Shown piece by piece: positions 11,032-23,645 of a stretch of 64,000 bases of DNA. Origin of the DNA: Vespa crabro. Its lineage: Eukaryota; Arthropoda; Insecta; Hymenoptera; Vespidae. The stretch spans positions 3,089,003 to 3,153,002 of the forward strand of contig NC_060974.1 of NCBI RefSeq assembly GCF_910589235.1. Reading direction: 5' to 3'. Numbering within the stretch: the stretch's first letter is position 1; the number at the start of each line of letters is the position of its first letter. Made by a program: the position numbers and the translations under genes. The notes below the pieces were generated by a model. The model searched no databases. It was not told where the DNA came from and saw only the letters and a list, made by a program, of their open reading frames with translations.

Positions 11032-13989
11032 TTATTTCTTATCTATACTATATAGTAATTGTTTTAACGATTCTTCATTTATTGTTTCAAAAGAACACCT
11101 GATACTATCGACGGCGTTATATGTTTCTTCTACATCTGTATGAATTATATTTTCATTTATATTTTCCGAAGGATGTCTAAAATTACTGAATAGTGGTTGT
11201 GAAATATTTTTTGATATAGGAGAAGAAAGTCTCAAATGTTCCATTTCAGATGTAGGTGATGACAAATTATTTTCTAATGGTGACATTACTAATGAGAAAA
11301 AATCTGTAGTATCTTGTACATTGTTCCTGTTATCTGACAATAATTTATCAGATTGATTTGTAGAATTTTTTGAATTGAGATTTTTGGAGTTGTCAGAATT
11401 CCATATATCTTCGTTTGAATTTTTATTTGTATCTTTTGTTTTTGCAAAATTTCCTTCCTGTTCGTTTTCAAGATCTGATTCTCTTGTTAACACAGTTTGA
11501 CCTTGAGCATTTATTATAAGAACAAATTTATTATCCTTATCGTTAATACCGTTTAATATTTGTTTTATTTGTTGCGAAGAATTAGTTTCTTGCGAATGAT
11601 TTGCCTCATTGCAATTTTCTTGCATAACCGATGTCACATCTGATGTTTGAACTATTTCATTTGATTGCTGTTGAGCAGTGAATTGTTGTATTGGGCATTT
11701 ATGTGTTCGTTGGCTTACCTAAATAATTTTAATTATATACAAATATTATTCATATTAATCAAATGTTAAAAATTTTATTTTACATTACTTACTTTATATC
11801 TAAAACTTTTTCCACACATTGTGCATGTGTATGGCATAACGCCTGTGTGAATTCTACGGTGTACTAAGTAAGACACGCGTTGTCGAAAACATTTTCCTAT
11901 AAAAAAAATATAATCGTATAATCTAAAATTAATGTCTAGTTTAAAATCAATAATATAGTATTATACAAAATATCATATAAAGTAACAGAAACAGAAATTT
12001 ACAGAAACTTTACCTTAATTTGTTAACTCATGCATCACACTGTAATGTTATAGGTACAATGTGAATAAAATGACCCATATTAGATTGTTAGTAAAAACTG
12101 TAAATAGTAAAGCACATTATATTTATAATCGATTATAAATTTTATAAAAAGTACATATTATTTAAAACAAGCAATACACTATTGTATTTATCAAATATAT
12201 TTACCACAAGTTTCACATGCAAAAGGTTTCTCCCCTGTATGAATTCGTTCATGATTGTGCAATGTAGAGAGTTCTTTAAATGATCTACCACAAGTAGTGC
12301 ACATATGTGGTTTGTCATCTTTATGATACAATCTGTGTTTGTGATATGATTGTTGAAAAGTAAATGTCTTATCACAAATGTTACATTTATATGGCATTTC
12401 ACCTGAATGTAATCTTTTATGCTTTTTCAAAAAATACTTTGTTGTGAACATTTTACTACAGACATCACATTCCCATTGTTTGCCTTCGTGTGTTTTCAAA
12501 TGTTGTATAACATGCTGTTCCTATTTTATTAATACAAAAGTATGTATTTCCTGTATGCATTTTCATATCTTATTTTTTATAATTTTCTTTTTCAATAATT
12601 AAACTTACTTTTTTAAAATTTTTCCCACAAGTGGGACAATTATATCCATTATTATTAATTCCCATTGGTGCATCTCCATCTTTTGATAAAAAACCTATAT
12701 AACATTATGATAAGCAATTTTTAATACATAGAAGAAAAACTTAATATTAAATAATGTTTACCCCAATTGTGACCAATATGTGCTACTCTCATATGTATCA
12801 TTAAACTGCCACGCATTTTGAAAACTTTAGAACACAAATGGCAAGAATAACTTTTTAATAAATTCTCAGATGTAACATTACTATTTTGTTCATCGACCAT
12901 ATGAATTAATTGTTTATGCAAAACAAGTATGTTATGATCTGGAAAGTGGAAGCCACATATATTACATCTTTCAGTCTTTTCCTTTACAATCTTAAGATTT
13001 GATATTATTTTTTCACCATTTACATTCTGATCTGATTTTACTTCGACGATTGAATGAGTTAAGGTTTTTTTATGATCATCTAAGTTTTGTTTATTATTTA
13101 TTTCTGATGGTAAAACATTAACATTTTCCGACATTGTCATAACATGTGGAAAACTGATGATCAAATTATTTTTTAAATTATATTGATCATTATTGATTTC
13201 TGTTTGCTTTAAGATAATCTCTTGAGTTTTATCAGGGCATAATGATAATTCTTTTTTTATTGTGGAATGTTGATTAGACACTTGTGATAAATTTTCTATC
13301 CAAATACCTTCTAGTTTGTTCATTTCTCTTAGTTGTGAATTTTCCTCTTGTGTATTACTATTTTTGTAGCAATCTTCCAAAGAATTTGTTTTCGATAACT
13401 CGCTTATCACTTCTGACGTATCATCCTGTGATTCTAAAAACAATCTATTATTTTGTTTATTATACAAACATTCATTTGTACTTGTATTTTGACAAAGTTG
13501 ATCGGACAATTGTATAACTTGTGAACTCTCATTAAATGATCCTTCATTTTGTACTTTAGTTTGTGAATTCATCATCAATGTTTTATTTATACTATTTGAA
13601 ATCGTACAACAAGATTGCGTTGTATGATCTATATCGCAACAATTTTTACTTTTATCTTTTTTATTATAACTTTGACCTGTGTCTACGGTTTCCTTATGTA
13701 ATAGATTCCAGTTATGAAGGGCATTCTTAACTTGGACATTTTGATTATTGATCTCATTATTATCTACATTAATATTAATAGGTTTTGATAATTGTATTGA
13801 ATTATCATTTATATTTATAGTATGTCCAAATAGATGTATAGTCAATTTATCTATACCAACTAATACCTCATTACATACAGGACACATAAGTGGTCTAGTA
13901 GCTACACTTACAAGGCCTGCTCGTAAAGCATCTAAAGTTGTAAAACTGGGTTGAGAACATAAAGGACATGCTAAAAGACGAGCGCACAT
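11032..13989 (-). CDS. C2H2 zinc-finger protein, nine fingers, function unassigned
   Basis: Five coding exons: 13989-12762, 12694-12609, 12520-12205, 11896-11793, 11718-11032; 806 aa. The N-terminus has two CxxC pairs (CPLC, CPVC, ending HLFGH, residues about 8-55) that look like a small zinc module. A long Asn/Ser/Gln-rich acidic linker follows. Fingers 1 and 2 lie at about 342-404 and seven more run from about 428 to 590, with TGEKPF-like linkers between some. Two finger-coding junctions fall inside fingers (NFKK|EQHV and ETCG|KCF), and splicing restores good C2H2 spacing, which supports the model. The C-terminal 220 residues are Ser/Asn-rich. The architecture indicates a sequence-specific nuclear DNA-binding protein. 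I do not recognise an orthologue and give no symbol. Confidence 0.85.
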
Positions 13990-14665
13990 TTTAAAACCTT
14001 TATGATATTAAATATCTTAATGCGTGCTTTAATGTTTCATCTTTTGTTATATTATTTTATATTATTTTATATCATTTTCCAATTGTAAGATTCACTTTAT
14101 TCTTGTTTAATAATAAATATCTTATTATCTTCATTATTAGCTTTGATCAAAGAAAATATCTAATCGTTTCACGTTTTGATTATTCACTTAATTTTCTTTT
14201 ACAAGATAGATATAAATATAAAACGTAAAATTAATCTATAATACACATAATCAGAGATCGGATTAATTAATCCAACTTAAAATTAATATTATAGACTGGA
14301 AACACAATTATCGTGGTTATACTTGCACTTGAGCCAATAGAAAAAAATTAAAGCTCAATTATAATGATTCGACAGTGCATATATAATGGAAATAGTCTAT
14401 TTAATGAGCTACCCATATATACAATCCAGGACAGAATGTTATAACTCAAGTCCTAAATATAGATGAACGAGATTTCAGGTATTTATGTTGAATTCTTTTG
14501 CTTTGAAGAGTTAGGTGACGATCTTCGGGTTATATTTAGATAAAAGGCGGGATATTCGAAAAAATAATATCTATGAATATGAAAATATTTATTACAAAAT
14601 ATTACATATAAAATATTAAAAATAATTAATACTAATTATGTATATAAATTTTTTTTTATAATTAA
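13990..14665. other. Spacer between zinc-finger gene start and Fcp3C-like gene end
   Basis: AT-rich, no coding exon seen. It should contain the promoter and 5' UTR of the zinc-finger gene next to 13,989 and the 3' UTR of the Fcp3C-like gene next to 14,666, both on the minus strand. Confidence 0.4.
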
Positions 14666-15433
14666 CTAACCAATAGGACACTTGTAAGAAATCCCATCCT
14701 TGCAGCAATACTTTTTACCAGTAGATAGATTTGTATTGATCCATTTATTTTCACAATTTTGTATGAAAAGATATGCCTATAAAAAAAATTTATAAGAAAC
14801 GATTTATTTCAGATATTTGTACTTTTTGACATAGTTCAATTATATATATATATATATATTCAATTATATATTATGTATATACACACATACATATATATAT
14901 ACACAATTGAATTTTATATATATATATATAATATTTTTCTATCATTTCTATTAATATTAAACAATATTATAATGCAAACTACTTACTCTTTCTTTCAAAC
15001 AATTACGATCTATTGCAGCACAAAGTAAATCAGAACTATTTGGAAGATGTTTTATAATCTGTAATATGGATAAAGTAATATTTAATATATTAATCCTAAA
15101 CATGAATTTTTTTTATATGTATACGTAAACATTAGTTAAATTTTTAAAGTATTCTTTTTGACTCACCATCTCAAGACATTTATTAATGCATTGTTTGTTT
15201 CCAAGAGGAGTACAAGGAAACAATTCTGACTGTTCGTGAAGAAGAGCCGGGTTCCCTGTAGGCTGTTCTTTAGTACCTTTTTTAAACTGTCCACTTAAAA
15301 AGACACCACAAATACATCCAACTGGTTCTTCAGACGATGACAACTCTATGCGATTATTGTTGTTTTCATCGATATCATTTTTTGTGTAAACAGTTGACAC
15401 ACATAAAATAATAAAAATAAACTCTAAATACAT
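14666..15433 (-). CDS. Fcp3C: Follicle cell protein 3C-like secreted cysteine-rich protein
   Basis: Three exons: 15433-15167, 15058-14987, 14776-14666; 149 aa, all junctions in phase 0. Residues 1-17 form a signal peptide (hydrophobic LEFIFIILCVSTVY). The mature part contains CICGVFLSGQFKKGTKEQP, QCINKCLEM, ending with YCCKDGISYKCP, a Cys-rich pattern I recognise from insect follicle cell protein 3C. That protein was described from Drosophila ovarian follicle cells and is likely secreted, possibly linked to eggshell formation; the molecular function is not established. An acidic/Asn-rich stretch follows the signal peptide. The length is near that of the family. Confidence 0.8.
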
Positions 15434-15783
15434 TTTAAACTGTAATGAAAGATTTATATTAAATATAATAAAATTACTTTATCTTTCACTTTTTTTTAAT
15501 TATTGGAAAAATTATCTCTATATATTTGTCTGCCTTTTTATATTACTTGATAGAAGTCTTAAAAAAGATTGAGAATTCTTCTATGTGCCAACGAAAGTGT
15601 ATCAGACCAAAATGTTGCAATATATAAAGGACAGGATGGTGTTGCTTATTATGCAAAATTTGTTTATAGTATATGATTACACATATAATAAGACCTACTT
15701 TCATTCACCAGATACATTTAATTGTAAAATATAAATTGTTTTTATTGACTTTTTTCCTTAATGTTTTTACATCTATAAAGCAA
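15434..15783. other. Spacer between Fcp3C-like and HTD2-like genes
   Basis: 350 bp of AT-rich DNA with no coding exon. It should contain the Fcp3C-like promoter and the HTD2-like 3' UTR. Confidence 0.4.
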
Positions 15784-16242
15784 TTATTTAACACTATTTA
15801 TACTATTTGTCTTCATAATTAACTTTGCTTCGCCCTTTAGAACTATTTGTTCTCCATTTGAAATTAAAGTATATTCACATTTTATAATTTTGCGTACAGA
15901 TATTATTTGTATTATTATTTCTACAGTGTCACCGACGTAACACGAATTTGGAAATTTAAGGGATTGTTCCGTAACAATTGTACCCGGGCCTGGTAATTTT
16001 GTACCAAGTACACCCGACACTAAACCATTAAGTAAAGCTCCATGAACAATATTTTTTTCAGAAGTAATATGTATCGGATTATAATCGTTAGTTAACTTTG
16101 CAAAATTTAACACATCACTGTTTGTTATTGTTTTAAAAATTGATATCCTATCTCCAACTTTTAAGCTTGAAGAATATACCTTGATAGGAGTTTTCGTACA
16201 ATATTTTTTTATATTATAATAAAAAAGAGAAATACGTGACAT
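15784..16242 (-). CDS. HTD2: Hydroxyacyl-thioester dehydratase type 2, mitochondrial-like (MaoC hotdog)
   Basis: Single exon, 152 aa. The fold is a MaoC-type single hotdog. The motif DYNPIH (Asp53, His58) matches the catalytic Asp and His of R-specific enoyl hydratases. It is followed by VHGALLNGLVSG and LPGPGTIVTEQSLKF, both typical of the family. The N-terminus is basic and hydroxylated (Tyr/Lys/Ser-rich), consistent with a mitochondrial presequence, so a role in mitochondrial fatty-acid synthesis (3-hydroxyacyl-ACP dehydration) is likely. The start is the ATG at 16242; the codon two positions upstream is GTG. The gene begins only 72 bp after the ARMC7 stop on the same strand. Confidence 0.82.
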   Translation of the reverse strand: MSRISLFYYNIKKYCTKTPIKVYSSSLKVGDRISIFKTITNSDVLNFAKLTNDYNPIHITSEKNIVHGALLNGLVSGVLGTKLPGPGTIVTEQSLKFPNSCYVGDTVEIIIQIISVRKIIKCEYTLISNGEQIVLKGEAKLIMKTNSINSVK

Positions 16243-16287
16243 AATCACTTATCAATTAAAAAAATATCATAGAACGTATATTATAAA

Positions 16288-16293
16288 TTTATT
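16288..16293 (-). terminator. Possible poly(A) signal of ARMC7 (AATAAA)
   Basis: AATAAA on the minus strand, 21 bp after the ARMC7 stop and 45 bp before the HTD2-like start. In such AT-rich DNA the hexamer could be chance. If used, cleavage would fall close to or inside the start of the next gene. Confidence 0.35.
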
Positions 16294-16314
16294 CTATATT
16301 AACAATATCCTATT

Positions 16315-17083
16315 TTATTTGGCAAATTTGTCACTGCTATATACATCATTTTTATCATTAATCTTTTCAATATTATGTCCTTGGCAATAATCGCTTAAAA
16401 ATATTGTAGCCAAATTTTTTATACGATTATTTGTACTATTAGAAAAATCATGCATATGTTTAATAACTGTAGGTGAAACTATATCATTTATAAATTCGGG
16501 TGTTATTATAAACATTAAAGTTGTAATTGATGATAGTATGGTTCCTTCGTCACGAGAATTAAGTAATGATGATACTAATGAAATGCCTTGATTGCGTAAG
16601 ATATATGCTTTATTTATTGGATCTGAAAAGTAATGATTATTTTCATTATTGTGCAAATGAATGTCATCATTCTTGTTATGCTTTTAATATGATCAAAAGT
16701 ATAACTTACCTAAGCATAAATTACAAATACCTCCTATAGCAAAACGTACAAAAATAGGATTATCTTCGGATAAAATATGAAGAAATAAATCGATTACTTT
16801 AAGCTGTCTTAAATATTCATAATTAATAGGATCATAAGAAAAATTAACCAAATTTGCTAATACTTGCTCCTTCGCATCTATTTAAAAAAACAGATATATA
16901 TATATATATATATAATATTAATTGAAATAGATACATAAAAATATTATAACTGATTCAAAATTTCGTCTAATTACCTTTAGACGAAGTCGTTTTAAATTCG
17001 TTTATTAAAAGTTTTAAAAAATCATATCGGCCTACGCCATTTTGTCCTGTACGTTGTATTAATTTCTCTTTAGTTGAAAACAT
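16315..17083 (-). CDS. ARMC7: Armadillo repeat-containing protein 7
   Basis: Three exons: 17083-16975, 16877-16710, 16622-16315; 194 aa, close to the roughly 200 aa of animal ARMC7. Recognisable segments include RYDFLKLLINEF, AKEQVLANLVNFSYDP and YEYLRQLKVIDLFL near the N-terminus, then armadillo-type helices to the end. ARMC7 is a small all-helical protein seen with spliceosomal factors in other animals; its precise role is poorly defined. The three exons join with correct phase. The first ATG may be preceded by a spliced leader beginning near 17,566 (separate entry). Confidence 0.88.
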
Positions 17084-17339
17084 TGAATACTCTAGATACC
17101 AATCAAAATTTATAATAAATATTTTTAATAATATTATCGATAATATATTACATTATTCACAAACTATATATAATACATAATATAATACACTCTCTTTGAT
17201 CAAATTTGATTGATTCTGTTTATTATTTCTATCTGTTGCATTATGATTGGTTAATGGAAAGTAGTAAATCATGATACATAATAATTAAAAATAATTTTAT
17301 TCCAATATTATTGTGTAATAGATTAAAAATTGAATAGAA

Positions 17340-17566
17340 TTAAATAAAATTAAAATATAATATTATGAGTACGATGATATAGTCGACGAGGATATACAAA
17401 AATGTAGTTCTTACGTCATTGGTGAGAACAATGTTGCATAATATGATCGTTGAAAGCTAAAGGCGCATTTAGAGTAATATTAATGTCAACGAAACATAAT
17501 ATTCGAACATACCGCCATTCTCATAATCTGTTCGAAAGGAGCATAAGGTTTCGTTGTAGAAGACAT
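17340..17566 (-). other. Possible spliced leader or short ORF upstream of ARMC7
   Basis: On the minus strand an ATG at 17566 opens an 18-codon exon (17566-17513) ending in GCG|GTATGT. A TTTAG acceptor starts a second segment at 17456. If that segment is unspliced, the frame stops at 17340 and gives a 56-aa hydrophobic peptide. A good donor, GAC|GTAAGA, at 17415 could instead splice to the TATCTAG acceptor just before the ARMC7 ATG (exon from 17091). The frame would then run 42 codons and overlap the ARMC7 start out of frame. I do not recognise the peptide, so it may be only the ARMC7 5' leader. Confidence 0.3.
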
Positions 17567-17773
17567 GATTAACACGTAGCCGGCGTTTGACGTGTCCTAG
17601 CCTCCTAGTCTAGGCGCATATCAGTTTAATAATTTCTTGCAAGCATCAGTCTTATAAGTTGCAACGTGCTGTATTGAGGGAATAGTACATGTTTGCATGC
17701 TTATATCGAAAAGTTGTTAGTGAAAGACGAGAAAAAAATATGCATTATAGCGTTTAATTTCACTGAGAACAAA
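17567..17773. promoter_or_regulatory. Putative bidirectional promoter between the ARMC7 leader and STT3B
   Basis: A 207-bp gap separates the divergent leader ATG (17566, minus) and the STT3B ATG (17774, plus). It is richer in GC than the surroundings (GTAGCCGGCGTTTGACGTG near 17,576). An ATG at 17697 in another frame opens an 8-codon uORF before STT3B. No TATA element could be assigned with confidence in this composition. Confidence 0.45.
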
Positions 17774-20700
17774 ATGTTGCCGAATAAATCGTCTGCGACA
17801 AATACGAAAAAAATTATGTTCCCTGATAAGAAAACAACTACCAAGCAAATGAGAACTTCTACCTTAACCAATGCCGCTGGTCTTAGTTCTTTGATTACTT
17901 TTACCGTATTATTACTTGCTTGGATAGCAGGCTTTGCATCCAGACTTTTTGCAGTTATACGATTTGAAAGTATTATACATGAATTTGATCCTTGGTACGT
18001 ATTTTTGTTTTTTGTTTTTTTTTGTTTTTGTTTTTTTTTTTTTAAACATCTATTTTTTTTATACATTACTTACGAATATATGTGTTGATCTCTTTCTTAA
18101 ATAAATCAGTATTTTGTCAGATGAACATTGATATTTTTATTAATTTTATATTTATATTTTATAAATACTTATGAAAATTTTTTTAATCATAATTTATCAA
18201 TAACAGGTTCAATTATAGAGCAACGGCTTACATGGTACAACATGGGTTTTATAATTTTTTGAATTGGTTCGATGAAAGAGCTTGGTACCCATTGGGACGT
18301 ATTGTAGGTGGAACAGTATATCCTGGACTTATGATTACATCTGGGACAATACATTATATACTACATTCTTTAAATATTCCAATACATATAAGAGATATAT
18401 GTGTCTTCTTAGCACCAGTTTTCAGTGGCCTTACTGCCATTTCTACTTATTTATTAACTAAAGAAATATGGAGTGCTGGTGCTGGACTTTTTGCTGCATG
18501 TTTCATTGCAATTGTACCTGGTTATATTTCCAGATCTGTAGCTGGAAGTTATGACAATGAGGGAATTGCAATATTTGCATTACAAATTACTTATTATCTT
18601 TGGGTTAAATCGGTTAAAACTGGATCAATATTTTGGGCTTCAATGACTGCACTATCATATTTTTATATGGTATCTGCATGGGGTGGATATGTATTCATCA
18701 TTAACCTTATACCATTTCATGTATTTGCATTATTAGTCATGAATCGATTTAGTAATCGTTTGTTCACAAGTTATACTACATTTTATATTTTGGGACTTCT
18801 ATTAAGTATGCAAATACCATTTGTTGGTTTTCAACCAATTAGAACATCAGAACACATGGCTGCAGGAGGTGTATTTGGTTTATTGATTTTTGTAGCTACT
18901 CTCAGGTATTTGTAGAACATATTTTGCAATATATGTTTTGTAATTAATTCATGATATTAACATTTAATGAAAATAAATGTTTTCTTTTCAACAGGTATTT
19001 ACGAACTGTACTGACAAAATTTGAAATGAAATATTTCAGTGGTGTGGTAGCAATAACAGCAGTTGTCCTTTTATTAATTTTGATTATATTAACTTATACT
19101 GGTATTGTTGCCCCTTGGAGTGGAAGATTTTATTCTCTATGGGATACAGGTTATGCAAAAATACATATACCTATAATAGCATCAGTTTCTGAACATCAAC
19201 CTACAACCTGGTTCAGTTTCTTTTTTGATTTACATATTCTTGTCACAACATTTCCTGTTGGACTATGGTACTGCATCAAACATATTAATGATGAAAGAGT
19301 GTTTGGTAATTATCAATATTTTAATTATTCTTGAATTAAATAATAACGTTAATAAATAAAAAACTGATTTATATTTTAGTTATATTGTATGCCATAAGTG
19401 CCGTATATTTCGCTGGAGTAATGGTAAGGCTTATGCTTACTTTAACTCCAGTTGTATGTATGTTAGCTGGCGTAGCATTCAGTGGATTATTAGAATTATT
19501 CTTGAAAGAGGAATGTAGAGATGGGAATGATAGAATTGAAGGAAGCGAAGATGAAAGTGAAGAAGAAAGAGAGAGAAGTCCTGGCAGAGCATTATATGAT
19601 AAAGCTGGAAAACTAAGAAGAATGAAACATGAAAGACCTAAGGATGCTGGTGATGGATTAGGAGACAGTCTTAGAAATAGTGTCATCATTGGTGTATTAA
19701 TCTTGTTAATGATGTTCACTGTGCATTGTACTTGGGTTACAAGTAATGCATATTCTAGTCCTTCTATTGTTTTAGCATCTTATAGCAATGATGGTGGTAG
19801 AGCTATTCTTGATGATTTTAGAGAAGCTTATTACTGGTTAGCTCAAAATACACCTAATGATGCTAGAGTTATGAGTTGGTGGGATTATGGTTATCAAATA
19901 GCTGGAATGGCGAACAGGTAAAAGTTACAGCATACACAATTTACTTATATTACATGAACATCATCTTTTTCTTCTTTTTTTTTTTTTTTTTTTATTTATT
20001 TATATAGAACTACACTTGTGGATAATAATACGTGGAATAATTCACACATAGCTTTAGTGGGTAAAGCAATGAGTTCAAACGAAAGCGCTGCTTATGAAAT
20101 TATGACGTCCTTAGATGTAGATTATGTATTAATTATTTTTGGTGGTATGATTGGATATTCTGGTGATGATGTTAACAAGTTTTTATGGATGATACGGATT
20201 GCCGAGGGTGAACATCCCCAAGATATTCGTGAAAGTGACTATTTCTCTGAAAAAGGAGAATTTAGAGTGGATTCCGAAGGATCTCCTACTTTAATGAATT
20301 CTTTAATGTATAAACTGAGTTATTATAGATTTGGTGAAGTTAAAATTGACTACAGATCACCTTCTGGTTACGATCGTACTCGGAATGCAGAGATAGGAAA
20401 TAAAAATTTTCAGCTTACCTACTTAGAAGAAGCTTACACTACTGAACATTGGCTTGTTAGAATTTATAGGTAATTTTATTCTTCACACATGATTGTTAAT
20501 CTGTCTAATAAGACATATTTAAACGCTATAAATAATTATTTCGTTATATAAAAAAATGTTTAATCTCGTGATCTTTATACAGGGTAAAAAAACCAGAAGA
20601 ATTTAATAGACCCAGGATTCCAATCGCAGATAGAGTTATAGCTCGTCATGCAAACTCGTATATTAGCAAAAAGGTTAGTTTAGTCAAAATTTAATAATAT

Positions 20701-20903
20701 TAATATATTAGAGAATTGATTTTTGAAATATTTTGCGTATCGTTTTTCCTTCTTTTCATTATTACATTAGTGAATCTGAAAATCTAGTTGAAGTTATGGG
20801 GGGTTAAACATTAATGTTTCAGACTGCACGACGTAAGAAAGGTTTCATAAAAGGCCGGCCAATAGTTATTAAAGGACAGAAACCTCAAAAGAAAGCGACG
20901 TAA
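17774..20903 (+). CDS. STT3B: Oligosaccharyltransferase catalytic subunit STT3B
   Basis: Seven exons: 17774-17994, 18207-18905, 18995-19305, 19380-19917, 20008-20469, 20583-20673, 20823-20903; 800 aa, near the 826 aa of human STT3B. It transfers the lipid-linked glycan to Asn in NxS/T sequons in the ER lumen. Visible motifs: HEFDPWFNYRAT in the first luminal loop (metal-binding Asp), SVSEHQP (SVSE loop), WWDYGYQIAG and DVNKFLWM (DK-type motif) in the luminal domain, plus sequons at NNTW and NNSH. More than ten hydrophobic segments precede the luminal domain. The acidic loop after LLELFLKEE and the basic tail beginning TARRKKGFIKGR mark the B rather than the A paralogue. Human STT3B works in a MagT1/TUSC3 type complex and glycosylates sites missed during translation. 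The ATG at 17774 is the first in frame. Confidence 0.95.
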
Positions 20904-21409
20904 CAAATGTATATTACTTATCCCATAAAAAATTTCAAATACAACTTTTGTAACAACAGAATTACCGTCCCTTGGGTCTACCATAAACTGTAGTCCAAAG
21001 TGTGATTAATACTGTCAAAGAATTTGTTTGAAGGATACTGTAAGAAAAGGAAAGAAAAAAAAAAAACAGGATCTTATTTCAAAGTATCATGAAATCAGAA
21101 ACAATTATTTTACCAATTATTTTTAAAAGAAAGTTCCATTAGTCTTTATGATGATTGTCTAATATACAATGGCACATCATATAATAGTATATCATATATA
21201 AGTTTATTTCACCTACTTCATTGCAGCATACTATTACACATTATTAAATAAATACCACTATGTATATATATTAAGTGTATTTCAGTAATATATTTTAGGT
21301 ACACTGATAGTAAATACTTTTTGAAATTGTTGTAATGAAATTCATTACACAAATTAAATATTATTCTTTAATGAATTGAATTTCTCAAAAGTTATATTTA
21401 CATGAACAC

Positions 21410-21414
<5 letters not shown>

Positions 21415-21467
<53 letters not shown>
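21415..21467. repeat. (TA)n microsatellite
   Basis: About 26 TA units followed by TATG/TACG tetranucleotides up to about 21,500. Confidence 0.9.
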
Positions 21468-21475
<8 letters not shown>

Positions 21476-23324
21476 TTATGTATGTATGTATGTATGTACG
21501 TATTTGGAGTATTTTCTATTAGTTAAATTATTATGTTTTAATTAATTTCTGTAAATTTTTTTTATGATCAAAGATCAATGCAATTTTATTGAAAAAAAAA
21601 TCAATAATATTCTGCATTTAATCATACAGGTTTGTATTCCAGTCTAGATTTGTGTTTAGTCTAGATTATATTATTCTAACAAACAAAAAATTTATTAATA
21701 AAAATGAGTTTAACTGATTGTTATATTGTTAAAAACAGTGGGTTTTAAAACACGTGTCACATTTATCCAGTTTGTTATACGGTACATTGTTGAACAAAAC
21801 ATTTGTAATAACATAGTCTTGTTGTTTACAAGCATGGTGTTGTAAATCTTAAAATTTTGTTTTGTATTCTGTATGCAGGATCTAAGAATACAAAGATTAA
21901 GATAAATTCAGAACAAAATTACGTTACATATTTGCATTCATATGACACAATGTTTTATTGGAACTATAGTTTTAATGATTACCATAATATTCTTAGGTCA
22001 CTGTAAATGTTATTTATTGCACGCTATTTCCTTTCCTGACCAAATCCGTTTATTTCATGGAAAAGATTTTTTTTTCTTTTTTTGAATGTATTTGTAAATA
22101 AAACAATTTCACACATCATATTAATATATAACAAATTACTATATATATACATATATATTATATATATGTATATATATATATATATATATCTTGATCAATT
22201 CTAAATATAATCAATATTTGTATATATTAGATAAAATTTGCAAATAGATACGTGTTTTTTTATATTACTTAATTATTAAATATGACATTCAGAATTCAAC
22301 ACAGAATATATTCGGAAGTATAAATTCGTTAGATAAACAACATTAAATGTCAAAATCAGCTGATTACTAAATGTGTAGCATATATATACTGACTTAGTGT
22401 GTATGTATGTGTGTGTGTGTATATATATATACACACACGCATATATATATATATAAATCATTTCCTCATCAAAATAATTACTAGTCAAATATATGACGGA
22501 TCTATAGTGAAGGGATTTTATTCTTATTCTATGTACAATTATAATTTTTGTCAAGAATGGGTATATTTCATTTTTTAATATTTACACAGAATATTTAAAA
22601 TCAAACATTATAATTAATAATAATTCTAATTAAAGTAAAATATTAATTAAATTTCATTGATGAGTGCAATATTTAATTTAAATTATTGTTCCGTATTCTA
22701 GCTTAGCTATTATTAATAGAAAAATAAAACAAAAGTGAATAGATTCTTGAATATGCCAATAAGTATATCGTAATTTTTTTTATAATTATTATATTCATAT
22801 GTAAGGTCAGTTTAATGCAAGTCTAACTTCATAATTTCATTTTTTTTTTTTTATATTAACGTAGTTTATAAATGATATAAAATTATTAGTTATGTATTTT
22901 GATATCTTAATTATTGTGACTGTAATGTTATACGATTTATTTAAATAAGAAAAAAGAAAAAAAAATTGAAGTCATTACCGTAATATCATTAAATGTTAAG
23001 ATCCTACGAAAAGATACCAACGTAAGGAAGATTGTTCTAATTTTTTTATTAATATTTAATACGAAATTAATATATACCAAAGAAAAGAGGAAAAAAGAAC
23101 AAAGAAGAGAACGAATGATTAATTTTAACAATAAGGGAGAATATTTGATTGCTAGGTTATGTCGAATTAAGAAACAATGTAGTAAACATTCTTCTAGTTT
23201 CTCGAGTGAGAAATGAATTATCCTATATTCATTTTGTTATACCACGAATCTAGAACGAGTTGATTATTAGGCATAGACAAAGGACGTTCATACGTCGAAT
23301 CTACGCCAATATCATCGCGATTTC

Positions 23325-23645
23325 ATGGATTATTCGCAACAAAGATTGTTCGTGTGTGCAATGATCGCCATTTTGCTTCTCTCACATCTGACATGTCTTT
23401 CTAATGTTATTATCGATGAATACCGTAATTCGTGCGTGAAAATCTTAAATTTCCTTGAAGTGTATCTTTTAAGAAAAGGTCAAGTTATTTCTGATTGGAC
23501 AATAGTCAGCATTATTATTTGGAATAATCTCTTGTTGCTCCAATTTCGATTAAACTACGTTAAACCCCGAGCTAAGCAACCACTAGATAAAGGCAATTTT
23601 ATGTGCGTAATCACAGATATTTTACTCTTGTTACAAAATTTTTAA
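23325..23645 (+). other. Doubtful 106-codon ORF with signal-peptide-like start
   Basis: An ATG-led frame of 106 codons lies in the less AT-rich block upstream of the INO80D-like gene. Its first 27 residues (hydrophobic core FVCAMIAILLLSHL, then Cys) resemble a signal peptide. The remainder is not recognisable and lacks low complexity. It may be a uORF in a first exon, the first exon of an unrecognised gene, or chance. Confidence 0.2.

Noticed and set aside
12378..12602. Plus-strand frame opposite the zinc-finger exons
   Set aside because: Antisense shadow of real exons with clear splice sites and finger motifs on the other strand.
16243..16248. Start of the HTD2-like protein at 16248
   Set aside because: That codon is GTG; the first real ATG in frame is at 16242.
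17693..17773. Longer N-terminus of STT3B from 17693
   Set aside because: The codon there is TTG. The first ATG in frame is at 17774, with a reasonable context.
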